From an uncultured Methylococcaceae bacterium (lineage in GTDB: Bacteria; Pseudomonadota; Gammaproteobacteria; Methylococcales; Methylococcaceae), in assembly GCA_903930145.1 (NCBI GenBank), contig CAIYXP010000461.1, positions 1 through 49,011 on the forward strand: 49,011 bases of DNA, given 5' to 3'. Made by a program: the position numbers and the translations under genes. The first letter of the stretch is position 1. Every line of letters begins with the position of its first letter. A model generated the notes under the pieces. The model was not told the origin of the DNA, made no database searches, and saw only the letters and a list, made by a program, of their open reading frames with translations. This document shows, in pieces, positions 15,857 through 24,168 of the stretch.

Positions 15857-16498
15857 ATGACGAATAAAAAAGCTTGGTCTGTCGTTGCAATAGTAGGGAT
15901 GTTGACGGCGGGCTGCGGCGGCGGCTTGGATTTAAAGCCCGCCGCAAACCCATCCGCCCGACTCCAAGGGCCAGGTTTCACCGTGCTGCCCCCGCCGGGT
16001 TCGGATTGGTACATTGCCGAGGCGATCAAGGATGGCATCCAATTCGTGAAACTGCAACCGGGCCAGACATCCGACCCGGACGATGCTCCGCACACCTTTT
16101 CCGTCGGCGTGTTCCCGCTGCCGGCCAATGGCACGGCCGACATCAGCGACAAGGATTTCCCCAAAGCCGTGGAAAAACTGCTGGTGGAGCATTTCACCCA
16201 ACAGCGGAGGGCTTTGAAGAGCCTGACCGTCTCGGCCCACACCTCCAAGCAAGGCTTGTGCGTCCAGTATGATTCCGTCCAGCAAAGGCTGCGCACCGAG
16301 CAAAACCCGACGCGGGAATATCTGGAGTTTGCCGACCATGGCATCGTTTGCCGCTATTCCCCTGCGTCGAAGAACCTGATCCATGGGTTTTACAGCCAGC
16401 GCTATCACACCGGGGCACCGCTTGAGTTGTCAAAATCCACGCTGGAAGAGGCCAATTCCTTCCTGAGGAGTATCGAGTTGACCAAGACTTCAGAATAA
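15857..16498 (+). CDS. Putative lipoprotein
   Basis: A 213-residue protein with a type II signal peptide: basic start, hydrophobic core SVVAIVGM and lipobox LTAGC with the lipidated Cys at 20. The mature part carries TVLPPPGSDWYIAE, a mid-length alpha/beta domain and NSFLRSIELTK at the end, the pattern of small stress- or envelope-type lipoproteins of unknown function. AAAGG precedes the ATG at good spacing. It is six bases upstream of a second lipoprotein gene on the same strand, so the two likely form an operon. Confidence 0.7.
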   Translation: MTNKKAWSVVAIVGMLTAGCGGGLDLKPAANPSARLQGPGFTVLPPPGSDWYIAEAIKDGIQFVKLQPGQTSDPDDAPHTFSVGVFPLPANGTADISDKDFPKAVEKLLVEHFTQQRRALKSLTVSAHTSKQGLCVQYDSVQQRLRTEQNPTREYLEFADHGIVCRYSPASKNLIHGFYSQRYHTGAPLELSKSTLEEANSFLRSIELTKTSE

Positions 16499-16504
16499 TC
16501 CCTC

Positions 16505-17122
16505 ATGATGAAAATTACTGTTACGATTCCCCTCCGCCCTCGTGGCAAAGCCAAAGGCTTGAGTTTGCTGGCGATTGTCAGCCTGTTAACCGGTTGCTCA
16601 GCGGGCTTGAAGATTTACCCGACCGACGTGCCGCCCACTTCTCTGCGCTTGGGCGAGGTGTCTTCCTTGGCCTCCAAGCAGGACATCAAAGCGATGGGCA
16701 AGACCTATCAGGGGCTGTTGGCTTCCGGGCTTAGGGACAGCGACATCCAAAACGGCAGCTTGGGTTCGGCGAGGGTGTTTTGTTGTGGCGGCTTGGACGA
16801 GGAAGGGTCGGACATTTTCTTCTACATCCCCAAGAGCATCAAGCCAAACTTAGGGGATATTGTGGAAATCCGCTCGGGGACCCGTCCCAAGGACAATCTG
16901 CCGGGCAAGCCCAATACACTGACCCGCATCGTGCAGAAGCGCGGCGAGGACGGCCCGTGCGATTGGGCGTCCAAAGAGCGTTTCATCAAGTGGAATGGCA
17001 TTTTGTATTGCGACTGGATGCCAGCCGAACATTGGACATCGCCATTGAACGGTAATAGTTTCAAGGTCTGGTACAAGTTGGACGAAAAGTCCAAGACATC
17101 CGGCTCGATCTGGCCGTTTTGA
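16505..17122 (+). CDS. Putative lipoprotein
   Basis: A 205-residue protein with N-terminal basic residues, hydrophobic LSLLAIVSLLTGC and a lipobox Cys at position 31. The mature domain has GSARVFCCGGLDEEGSDIFF and YIPKSIKPNLGDIVEIRSG plus several cysteines; I do not recognise the family. Six bases separate it from the previous lipoprotein, so co-transcription is likely. A strong palindrome (17143-17175) follows its stop and probably ends the transcript. Confidence 0.65.
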   Translation: MMKITVTIPLRPRGKAKGLSLLAIVSLLTGCSAGLKIYPTDVPPTSLRLGEVSSLASKQDIKAMGKTYQGLLASGLRDSDIQNGSLGSARVFCCGGLDEEGSDIFFYIPKSIKPNLGDIVEIRSGTRPKDNLPGKPNTLTRIVQKRGEDGPCDWASKERFIKWNGILYCDWMPAEHWTSPLNGNSFKVWYKLDEKSKTSGSIWPF

Positions 17123-17142
17123 CTTTTGCCCAATCGACACCA

Positions 17143-17175
17143 AAACCGACTCGGTTTTGAAAACCGAGTCGGTTT
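17143..17175. terminator. CCGACTCGG palindrome, copy 1 (bidirectional terminator candidate)
   Basis: AAACCGACTCGGTTTT and AAAACCGAGTCGGTTT are exact inverted 16-bp arms around one base, with T-runs in both directions. It sits between the convergent lipoprotein and GST genes. Same sequence family as 26386-26416, 36368-36400 and 47404-47430. Confidence 0.75.
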
Positions 17176-17182
17176 ATGCAAA

Positions 17183-17812
17183 TCAAGCGGCTTGAGCGAG
17201 CGGGTTTTCGGCTTCCAGCGCGGCTTGCACCGAGGGCCGTTCATCAAAGCGCTTGCCGAAGGCGGCGATGTTGGGGTAGGCAGTCAGGTCGAAGCCACGC
17301 CGACTCAACCAAGTCCAAAACACCCCTAAATAAGCATCGGCAATGGTGAAGCGATCCCCTACAGCCCATGTTTTGCCTTCCAGCCTGCCGTCTATTATTT
17401 TCAAGTAATCCAATAGCCTGGGCAGGGTGTGTGCTTTGATTTTCTCATGTTCCGACGTATCGGGATGATATAGTTCGGGCCGGTTGACCGGTTTGAACGC
17501 GCCATGCACGTCGGAATTCAAAAAGCCAATCCATTCTTGGATTTTCGCCCGTTCGACGCTGCCCGCCGGGGCAAGCAGGCCCGCCTCCGGCTTCAAGTCG
17601 GCTAGATAAGGCAGGATTGCGCTGTTCTCGGTGATGACCTCGCCCGAATCGGTCTGCAAGGCTGGGACACGGCCCAACGGGTTGACCCGGTTGATGACCG
17701 AGTCCGGTGTGCGCAGCTTCACAATTTCAACATGGTGTGGAATGCCGAGTTCCTTCAAAACCACATGTGCGCCAAAGGAGCAGGCGCCGGGTGCAACGTA
17801 TAAAGTCGTCAT
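17183..17812 (-). CDS. Glutathione S-transferase family protein (beta-like)
   Basis: A 209-residue protein. The N-terminal thioredoxin-like domain begins TTLYVAPGACSFGAHVVLKE, with the Cys at 11 typical of bacterial beta-class GSTs, and has the cis-Pro segment NPLGRVPAL and the glutathione-binding ENSAILPYLAD. The helical C-terminal domain includes FTIADAYLGVFWTWL. Such enzymes conjugate or reduce with glutathione, often for detoxification. ATG 17812 has AGGAGA five bases upstream, so the longer in-frame start is unnecessary. It converges on the lipoprotein operon. Confidence 0.85.
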   Translation of the reverse strand: MTTLYVAPGACSFGAHVVLKELGIPHHVEIVKLRTPDSVINRVNPLGRVPALQTDSGEVITENSAILPYLADLKPEAGLLAPAGSVERAKIQEWIGFLNSDVHGAFKPVNRPELYHPDTSEHEKIKAHTLPRLLDYLKIIDGRLEGKTWAVGDRFTIADAYLGVFWTWLSRRGFDLTAYPNIAAFGKRFDERPSVQAALEAENPLAQAA

Positions 17813-18227
17813 AATGTCTCCTGAGTGAATCAAGCCCCGCAGGGCGGCGAAAGCCGTTGCCGACGGATTCGGCAGGCTTGCACCTATACAGCAGGAGTCA
17901 TGCCGGACCCGTCATTCCGGCATAGATTGCCGGAATCCAGTGCCATGGACGGTAAATTATGGTTTGCCAAAGACGCTTGCAGGTGGTTGTGAAAAAATAT
18001 TAGATACGATTCATTAAACATTGGATGGCTTTATTGCAATTCACTGCTGCCGGACAAGCAAACCCTCAACAGCATTTGCTGTTAAGGTAACAGCATAGGC
18101 GGTTTGCAGCCGCCAAACAGCCTGTTCATCTTGGCACAGGCCATGCTTAACTCATTCGTCTTACCGGATCAAGCTCATTGTTGGGCATTGATTACGACAT
18201 CCCCCACCAGCCATCGCAGGAACTACT
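17813..18227. other. Intergenic region with a GGAATC/GATTCC palindromic repeat
   Basis: No gene is visible. At 17898-17948 CCCGTCATTCCGGCATAGAT and TGCCGGAATCCAGTGCCATG, GACGG form the same repeat as at 9159-9260. The right end must contain the promoter of the methyltransferase gene; no clear motif is assigned. Confidence 0.5.
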
Positions 18228-19028
18228 ATGACTTTACTGGTTTTGGACACGCCCGAGTTGGCGCAAAAATATGAAGACCTCGGTGACAAGCAATTCACTC
18301 ACGGCAAGTTACTGATTGCCGATCTTGCCGTCAAACCCGGCGAGAGTGTTTTGGATGTGGGCAGCGGCACGGGCCGGCTGACCGAATATGTGGCGGATAT
18401 TGTTGGTTCGCAAGGCGTGGCAGTCGGGATCGATCCCTTGCCCTTGCGCATCGACATCGCCCAACAGAAACTAAGGCCCAACCTGTCGTTCGGCATTGCG
18501 CCCGCCGAGGATTTGAGCCAGTTTGCCGATGCCAGCTTCGATGTCGTTTATTTCAACAGTGTCTTCCACTGGCTGGAAGACAAACACACCGCACTGGCCG
18601 AGGCAGCCCGCGTATTGAAACCGGGGGGGCGTTTGGGCATTAGCGCAGCTTCAAAAGAGCGTCCGCATACCTTGCAAGGCGTGGTGCGCGAAGTATTAAG
18701 CAGGGAACCCTTCAATCACTATGGCGAGCAAGGCTGGGACGGGCCACTGTTCAAGCTGGATGTCGCAGAAACCATTGCCTTGCTCAATGCGGCAGGATTT
18801 TCCGTCACCTCTGCAGAGATCAAGACCTTCACCGATTATTTCGATGCCCCGCAGACCGTCATCGACTTCAGCACGTCAAGTTCCTTTGGCAATTTCTTGG
18901 GTAAATTGCCCGCTGAGGCGAAACATGCCGCCATCGAAGCCATCAAGATCGCTTTGGAAGCCTTGCACACACCCAAAGGCATCGAATTGCAACGTCATGT
19001 AATATTCACCATCGCCGTCAAAAACTAG
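18228..19028 (+). CDS. Class I SAM-dependent methyltransferase
   Basis: A 266-residue Rossmann-fold enzyme. Motif I is VLDVGSGTGRLTEYVADIVG (about residues 41-60), followed by GVAVGIDPLPLRIDIAQQKL, APAEDLSQFADASFDVVYFN and LKPGGRLGISA, the standard UbiE/Cyp-like order. The substrate is not identifiable. AGGAA lies six bases before the ATG. It opens a run of five tightly spaced plus-strand genes (aldo/keto reductase, GNAT, MFS, aldo/keto reductase), 18 bases upstream of the first, so it is probably part of one operon concerned with modification and transport of some small compound. Confidence 0.85.
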   Translation: MTLLVLDTPELAQKYEDLGDKQFTHGKLLIADLAVKPGESVLDVGSGTGRLTEYVADIVGSQGVAVGIDPLPLRIDIAQQKLRPNLSFGIAPAEDLSQFADASFDVVYFNSVFHWLEDKHTALAEAARVLKPGGRLGISAASKERPHTLQGVVREVLSREPFNHYGEQGWDGPLFKLDVAETIALLNAAGFSVTSAEIKTFTDYFDAPQTVIDFSTSSSFGNFLGKLPAEAKHAAIEAIKIALEALHTPKGIELQRHVIFTIAVKN

Positions 19029-19046
19029 CAGGAGAACACAAGCAAT

Positions 19047-20099
19047 ATGCAATACCGTCCACTGGGCAACACCGACATTCAAGTCAGCCTCATCGGCCTA
19101 GGCACGATGACTTGGGGCGAACAGAACACCGAAGCCGAAGGCCACCAGCAACTGGATGCCGCCATCGCCGCCGGGGTCAATTTCATCGACACCGCCGAGA
19201 TGTATTCGGTGCCTCCGCGCCCCGAAACCTATGGTTCCACCGAAAAAATCATCGGGACTTGGTTCAAGCAACGTGGTAACCGCGCACAAGTGGTCTTGGC
19301 GACCAAGGCCGCAGGGCCGGCCAAGCTGCTGCCGCAAGCCACCCATGTACGCGGCGGCGTGTCGCACTTTAACCGCAAGAATTTGGAAGAAGCGCTCAAC
19401 GGCAGCTTAAAGCGCCTGCAAACCGATTACATCGACCTGTATCAATTGCACTGGCCGGACCGCCCGACCAACCACTTTGGCCGCCTGGGCTACACTTACG
19501 AGCCGGAGGAAGAAGGCACGGCCCCCATCCTAGAGACACTGGAGGTCTTGGGCGACTTCGTCAAGGCGGGCAAGGTGCGGCACATCGGCGTGTCCAACGA
19601 GACCCCTTGGGGCGTGTCGCAGTTCCTGCAACACGCAAGGGAGCAGGGCTTGCCGAGGATCGTCAGCATCCAAAACCCCTACAGCCTGCTCAACCGCACC
19701 TTTGAGATAGGTTTGGCCGAATTCGCCCATCGCGAACAGGTTGGCTTGCTGGCCTATTCGCCGCTGGCCTTTGGCGTGTTGTCGGGCAAATACCTTCATG
19801 GTGCTAGGCCGGCGGGTGCCCGCCTCACCTTGTTCGAGCGCTTTGCCCGCTACAACAGTCCGCAAGCCGAGGCCGCCACCCAAGCCTACGTGGATTTGGC
19901 TAAACAGCATGGGCTGGACCCTGCCCAATTGGCGCTGGCCTACGTCAACAGCCGCCCGTTCACCACCAGCACCTTGATTGGCGCGACGACCTTGGAACAA
20001 TTAGCTATCGACCTAGCCAGCGTCGATGTCCAGCTTAATGCGGAGGTGCTGGAGAAGATCGAGGCGATCCACCTTGCCAACCCCAACCCCAGCCCGTGA
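19047..20099 (+). CDS. Aldo/keto reductase (Tas-like)
   Basis: A 350-residue NADPH-dependent oxidoreductase of the AKR superfamily. It has the strand start QYRPLGNTDIQVSLIGLGTM, FIDTAEMYSVPPRPETYGST (catalytic Asp and Tyr), the Lys in VVLATKA, and the catalytic-His region YIDLYQLHWPDRP. The long insertion after YSVPPRPET and the length follow E. coli Tas. AGGAG lies upstream. The stop codon overlaps the GTG start of the next gene by four bases, so it is coupled to the GNAT gene. Confidence 0.85.
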   Translation: MQYRPLGNTDIQVSLIGLGTMTWGEQNTEAEGHQQLDAAIAAGVNFIDTAEMYSVPPRPETYGSTEKIIGTWFKQRGNRAQVVLATKAAGPAKLLPQATHVRGGVSHFNRKNLEEALNGSLKRLQTDYIDLYQLHWPDRPTNHFGRLGYTYEPEEEGTAPILETLEVLGDFVKAGKVRHIGVSNETPWGVSQFLQHAREQGLPRIVSIQNPYSLLNRTFEIGLAEFAHREQVGLLAYSPLAFGVLSGKYLHGARPAGARLTLFERFARYNSPQAEAATQAYVDLAKQHGLDPAQLALAYVNSRPFTTSTLIGATTLEQLAIDLASVDVQLNAEVLEKIEAIHLANPNPSP

Positions 20100-20605
20100 G
20101 CGAAGTCGTTCACAGTCAAAACGGCCCGGGCGGAACGCTTGCGTTCCGCCCGGCCAAGGCCGCCGATTTAAAGGATGTCGTTATATTAAAGTTAAAAATG
20201 TTCGAGGACGCAGGGTTTTCCAAGCGACTGGCCGCTAATGTTGAAAGCCTCGTATATTCGCACTATCAAGGCTTGTATGCCGACAATCTCGCCATCCATT
20301 TTTTAGCCGTCGCCGACCGGCAAATTGTCGCCATGGCCGGGGCGTTCATCAAATCCGACATTCCCTATTGTTTCTTCCGCAATCCACACTACGGGTTCAT
20401 TGGCGATGTTTACACGCGGCAAGAATGGCGCGGCAAAGGCTTGGCCCGGCGACTCAGCCAAGAGGCGATCCAGTGGCTGCGCACACAGGGCATGGGCGAG
20501 GTGCATTTGCTGGCAAGCGAGCACGGCAGGCCGCTTTATCAATCCTTGGGGTTTGTGCCTTCCGATGAAATGGTGTTGAGGTTTGATCTTTTGAGAGACA
20601 CTTGA
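20096..20605 (+). CDS. GNAT family N-acetyltransferase
   Basis: A 169-residue acetyltransferase. FRPAKAADLKDVVILKLKMF starts the fold; GFIGDVYTRQEWRGKGLARR is the acetyl-CoA pyrophosphate-binding motif (R/Q-x-x-G-x-G/A), and LLASEHGRPLYQSLGFVPSD is the C-terminal strand-helix. It acetylates an amine on an unknown substrate. It begins at GTG 20096, overlapping the previous stop (GTGA), and is followed by an MFS transporter start 14 bases after its own stop, consistent with an operon that modifies and exports a compound. Confidence 0.8.
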   Translation: MSEVVHSQNGPGGTLAFRPAKAADLKDVVILKLKMFEDAGFSKRLAANVESLVYSHYQGLYADNLAIHFLAVADRQIVAMAGAFIKSDIPYCFFRNPHYGFIGDVYTRQEWRGKGLARRLSQEAIQWLRTQGMGEVHLLASEHGRPLYQSLGFVPSDEMVLRFDLLRDT

Positions 20606-20619
20606 ATATACGAGGCACC

Positions 20620-22155
20620 ATGCGTGAGTTCATCCATCAAAACCGGTTTCTGCTGGCTTTTGTCATACTGACTTCTTTCATGGGCATCTCCGTCGGCTTG
20701 GCTAGGGTGACCACTTCGCTGTATGCCTTGGCCCTGCATTCCAGCGACACCATGCTCGGCCTGATCGCGGGTTCGCAAAGCATCGGCATCTTGATCATGA
20801 GCCTGCCCATCGGCGTATTGGTCGATCATTTTGGCCCGTCAAGGTTGTTTTTGGCGGGAACTTTGCTCGCGGGGCTAACCTATCTATTCATTCCCTTGTC
20901 GCCCACACCAGAATTCCTGCTGGTTTGCTCCATGCTCATCAGCTTTTTCATGCCCTTGCGCTTTGTGTCCTTGAACACCGTGTTCATGGAGCAATTGTCG
21001 AAACTCGGCGAAGGCAAGGCGGGCTGGTTTCGCGGTACGCACATGGTGGGCTTTTTCCTACTTGGCCCACTGCTCGCCCCCATTGTCATTGGCGAATTTA
21101 ATTTTTCGGGGACTTACTGGCTGATCGCCGCCGCCTTTGGCCTGACTTTGCTGGCCGCGCCTGTCGTGTTCAGCCATTACACTGAACATCGAGGCCATGG
21201 CAGACGCTTTTTGTGGGCAGATGTCATTGGACAATTGGGCCTGTTGCGTTCAGACTTGGCCTTGCGCGAAGTGTGCCTGATTGAGTTTTTCGCCCAGTCC
21301 GTCAACGGCTTTTATTCATTCTTCATCATCGTGATCGCCATTCAATCGTTTCACCTAGGCGCGGACGATGCGGCCAGGCTGGCGGCGGCACAAGGCTTGT
21401 CGTTGATCTTTGCCCTGTTTTTTTTCGGCGAACTGGCCCGCCGGTTCGGTCAGCGCACGGCCTATTTGGGCAGCTTTGCATGGATTGCGGCGGCTTTGGC
21501 CTTGCTTGGGCTGACCCCTGTAATGCAAGGGCTATGGGTGGGCGGCTTGGCGTTAGGCTTAGGTGTGGGGGTGTTGGAAATCGTCAACCTCACCCGCTTC
21601 GCCCGCATCAGCGCCGTTCTGGGGCGCGGCAAAATCGCCGGGATCAATGCGCTTGTAGGACCCGGCGGGGCTTTGTTCGGCAGTTTGCTAGGCGGCATGG
21701 CTGGCCCGGTGATGGGTTTACAGGCGGTATTCCTATTGTTCCTGCCACCCTTGCTGTTGTTTGGCGGGCGCTTACTGCTACAGGGTGTTGCCGGGGCGAA
21801 AAACCCTCAACCCAGCTTTAAATGGCGGGAGAACCCAGGCCAAACCCTGTGGCATTTATTGGAATGGCTTGCCATTGCCAGCTTGTCAGTGTCTTTGCTT
21901 TTGGGGTCTGGCATGTTGTTGCGACCGGTGGTGGCGACCCCATCTGGACTCGCGATCTTGCTGTTTTTAACGGCTTGGAGTTTACTCGTCGGCTGGCTAC
22001 CGTGGACTCGCGGGAAGGCCAAGCCTTCGGTTGCTCTCGCTGCACTGCTGGCCTCCACCGTCTGGATAGCCCCGCCCTTGGTTCAAACCTTAGGGGTTCA
22101 ACCGTCTGCGGGCCATTGGTTCGATGCAATCCTTGGATTGATAAGGGAAATTTGA
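20620..22155 (+). CDS. MFS transporter with C-terminal membrane extension
   Basis: A 511-residue polytopic inner-membrane protein. The first 400 residues show the major facilitator layout: GLIAGSQSIGILIMSLPIGV and LVDHFGPSRLFLAGTLLAG form the loop 2-3 signature, with about 12 hydrophobic segments. After about residue 385 there is an unusual extra part (WHLLEWLAIASLSVSLLLGS and later LLFLTAWSLLVGWLPW) with three or so more helices, longer than typical 400-residue MFS proteins. The paralogue at 34859-36172 lacks this tail. CGAGG precedes ATG 20620. Substrate unknown; export of the product of the neighbouring modifying enzymes is a guess. Confidence 0.8.
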   Translation: MREFIHQNRFLLAFVILTSFMGISVGLARVTTSLYALALHSSDTMLGLIAGSQSIGILIMSLPIGVLVDHFGPSRLFLAGTLLAGLTYLFIPLSPTPEFLLVCSMLISFFMPLRFVSLNTVFMEQLSKLGEGKAGWFRGTHMVGFFLLGPLLAPIVIGEFNFSGTYWLIAAAFGLTLLAAPVVFSHYTEHRGHGRRFLWADVIGQLGLLRSDLALREVCLIEFFAQSVNGFYSFFIIVIAIQSFHLGADDAARLAAAQGLSLIFALFFFGELARRFGQRTAYLGSFAWIAAALALLGLTPVMQGLWVGGLALGLGVGVLEIVNLTRFARISAVLGRGKIAGINALVGPGGALFGSLLGGMAGPVMGLQAVFLLFLPPLLLFGGRLLLQGVAGAKNPQPSFKWRENPGQTLWHLLEWLAIASLSVSLLLGSGMLLRPVVATPSGLAILLFLTAWSLLVGWLPWTRGKAKPSVALAALLASTVWIAPPLVQTLGVQPSAGHWFDAILGLIREI

Positions 22156-22217
22156 TTGGACATGCAAACTGCTTTTACCATCGATTAACATCCATTTTAT
22201 ATTAAAGGGGAATTTCC

Positions 22218-23186
22218 ATGCACTACACCCATCTAGGCCGAACCGGTTTAAAAGTCAGCCGCCTCGCTTTGGGGACGATGAACTTCGGCCCTCATACCAC
22301 GGAGGCGGACAGTTTCGTCATCCTTGACCGGGCACTGGAACTCGGCATCAACTTCATCGACACCGCGAATGTCTACGGCTGGAAGACGGGCGAAGGCATC
22401 ACTGAGCAGATCATCGGGCGCTGGCTGGCGCAAGGCGGCGGGCGGCGCGAAAAAACCGTGTTGGCGACCAAGGTGTATGGAAAAATGGGTGAGGGGCCCA
22501 ACGACAGCCGCTTGTCAGCCTATCACATTCGACTGGCGGTGGAAGGGAGCCTCAAGCGTTTGCAAACCGACCATATCGACCTGTACCAATTCCATCATAT
22601 CGACTTGGAAACCCCTTGGGAGGAAATCTGGCAAGCGGTGGAGCGGCTGGTGCAGGAAGGCAAAGTGACTTATGTCGGCAGCAGCAACTTTGCCGGTTGG
22701 CAACTCGTCCATGCCCAAGGCATCGCCAATTCCCGGCATTTCCTTGGGCTGGTCTCCGAGCAAAGCCTATACAACCTCACCGAGCGCACCATTGAATTGG
22801 AAGTCATCCCCGCCGCCCGAGCCTTGGGGATAGGTGTGATTCCGTGGAGTCCCTTGGCGGGTGGGGCCTTGGGCGGCATTCTCAAGGACAATGGGGCAAG
22901 GCGCTTGTCCGAACTGACCCAGAAGCGGTTGGAAAAGCACCGCGCCAAGCTGGTCGCCTATGAAAGCCTCGCCGCCGAGCTTGGTGAAAAGCCGGCGGAC
23001 ATTGCCCTCGCGTGGTTGCTGCACAACCCCGTCGTCACCGCCCCCATCATCGGGCCTAGGACGTTGGAGCAATTGGACGGGAGCCTTCGCGCGTTGGAAA
23101 TCAACCTGTCCGAAGACGTGCTAAAGCGTTTGGATGAAATCTGGCCCGGTCCCGGCGGCGAAGCGCCACAAGCCTATGCTTGGTAA
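22218..23186 (+). CDS. Aldo/keto reductase
   Basis: A 322-residue AKR-superfamily oxidoreductase: HYTHLGRTGLKVSRLALGTM, FIDTANVYGWKTGEGITEQI (Asp, Tyr), TVLATKVYGKMGEG (Lys) and HIDLYQFHHIDLETPWEEIW (His). C-terminal NADP-binding segment IALAWLLHNPVVTAPIIGPR. It resembles YajO/YhdN-type reductases and is shorter than the paralogue at 19047. AAAGGGGAA precedes the ATG. It lies 62 bases after the MFS gene and converges on the SDR gene. Confidence 0.85.
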   Translation: MHYTHLGRTGLKVSRLALGTMNFGPHTTEADSFVILDRALELGINFIDTANVYGWKTGEGITEQIIGRWLAQGGGRREKTVLATKVYGKMGEGPNDSRLSAYHIRLAVEGSLKRLQTDHIDLYQFHHIDLETPWEEIWQAVERLVQEGKVTYVGSSNFAGWQLVHAQGIANSRHFLGLVSEQSLYNLTERTIELEVIPAARALGIGVIPWSPLAGGALGGILKDNGARRLSELTQKRLEKHRAKLVAYESLAAELGEKPADIALAWLLHNPVVTAPIIGPRTLEQLDGSLRALEINLSEDVLKRLDEIWPGPGGEAPQAYAW

Positions 23187-23222
23187 GAAACAACGCCGAT
23201 TGATTTTAGCCTTCGACAAACT

Positions 23223-23984
23223 TTAATAATAAATCGCCCCCACACTGCCTCCACCCGCCGCGATGGCATCGCCATTGATCGCCACGCTTTTCGGCGAGGC
23301 GAGAAAGGCGACGACCCAGGCAACTTCCTCGGCATCGATGATGCGGCCTATGCTGATGCCAGAGACAAAAGTGGCTTCCAATTCCGGGTTGATCGTGCGT
23401 TCGGTGCGGGTTGCGCCGGGGTGGACGACGGTGACATTGATGCCCTTCGGGCCCAATTCGTCGGCAAGGTTCTTGGTGATGGTCGCCACTCCCGCATTGC
23501 GCAGGCTGGCGATGGGCCGGCCCGGTTTGCGCACGGCCAACCCCCCAATGTTGATGATGCGGCCCCAACCGTTGGCGATCAAATGCGGCGCGACGGCCTT
23601 GGCGGTGCGCAGATAACCCACCACTTTGATGTTGACATCCTCCAAGGCTTCTTCGCTGACCACTTCTTCCAGCTTGGTCGCCGGGGAAATGCCTCCGGGC
23701 AGGGCGGCATTATTCACCAAGATGTCGATGCCCCCTAATGCCTCGACCGCCTTTTCAACTAAATTAACGACTGCTTGATCGTTGCCGGTGTCGGCGACGA
23801 TCGGGATGATGCGCCGGCCTGTCTCTTGAGCGAGTTCGTCAGCAGTAGCTTGCAGTTGTTCTTGTCCACGCGCAGAAATCACTACATCCACGCCTTCTTT
23901 CGCCAATTGCCTGGCAATGGCCTTGCCGATGCCCCGGCTACCGCCAGTCACGATGGCGCGTTTGCCTTGTAATTCAAAACCCAT
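23223..23984 (-). CDS. SDR-family NAD(P)-dependent oxidoreductase
   Basis: A 253-residue short-chain dehydrogenase/reductase. KRAIVTGGSRGIGKAIARQL holds the TGxxxGxG cofactor motif, ILVNNAALPGG the NNAG motif. In place of the canonical YxxxK the frame has INIGGLAVRKPGRPIASLRN AG, so the catalytic Tyr is not evident; the Ser of the usual triad also seems replaced by Gly. Such divergent SDRs may use a different mechanism or be inactive. A G-rich site precedes the ATG. It is alone on the minus strand, converging on the aldo/keto reductase. Confidence 0.8.
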   Translation of the reverse strand: MGFELQGKRAIVTGGSRGIGKAIARQLAKEGVDVVISARGQEQLQATADELAQETGRRIIPIVADTGNDQAVVNLVEKAVEALGGIDILVNNAALPGGISPATKLEEVVSEEALEDVNIKVVGYLRTAKAVAPHLIANGWGRIINIGGLAVRKPGRPIASLRNAGVATITKNLADELGPKGINVTVVHPGATRTERTINPELEATFVSGISIGRIIDAEEVAWVVAFLASPKSVAINGDAIAAGGGSVGAIYY

Positions 23985-24168
23985 GCTTGCCCCCTGTCGT
24001 TGAGATAGTTTTTCACTGACAACAGTTAGGGCAGGATTTGTGCCATGGGTTTTTCCTTAAGTGGCCTATGAATTGCCTTTATTGGCAAGGGCAAGCTGTT
24101 GACTGGGCGGCAATAGAGGTGAAAGTGTGTTGGCTGGGAAACAAACAGGCAGGGGGAGGTTGCGTGGC

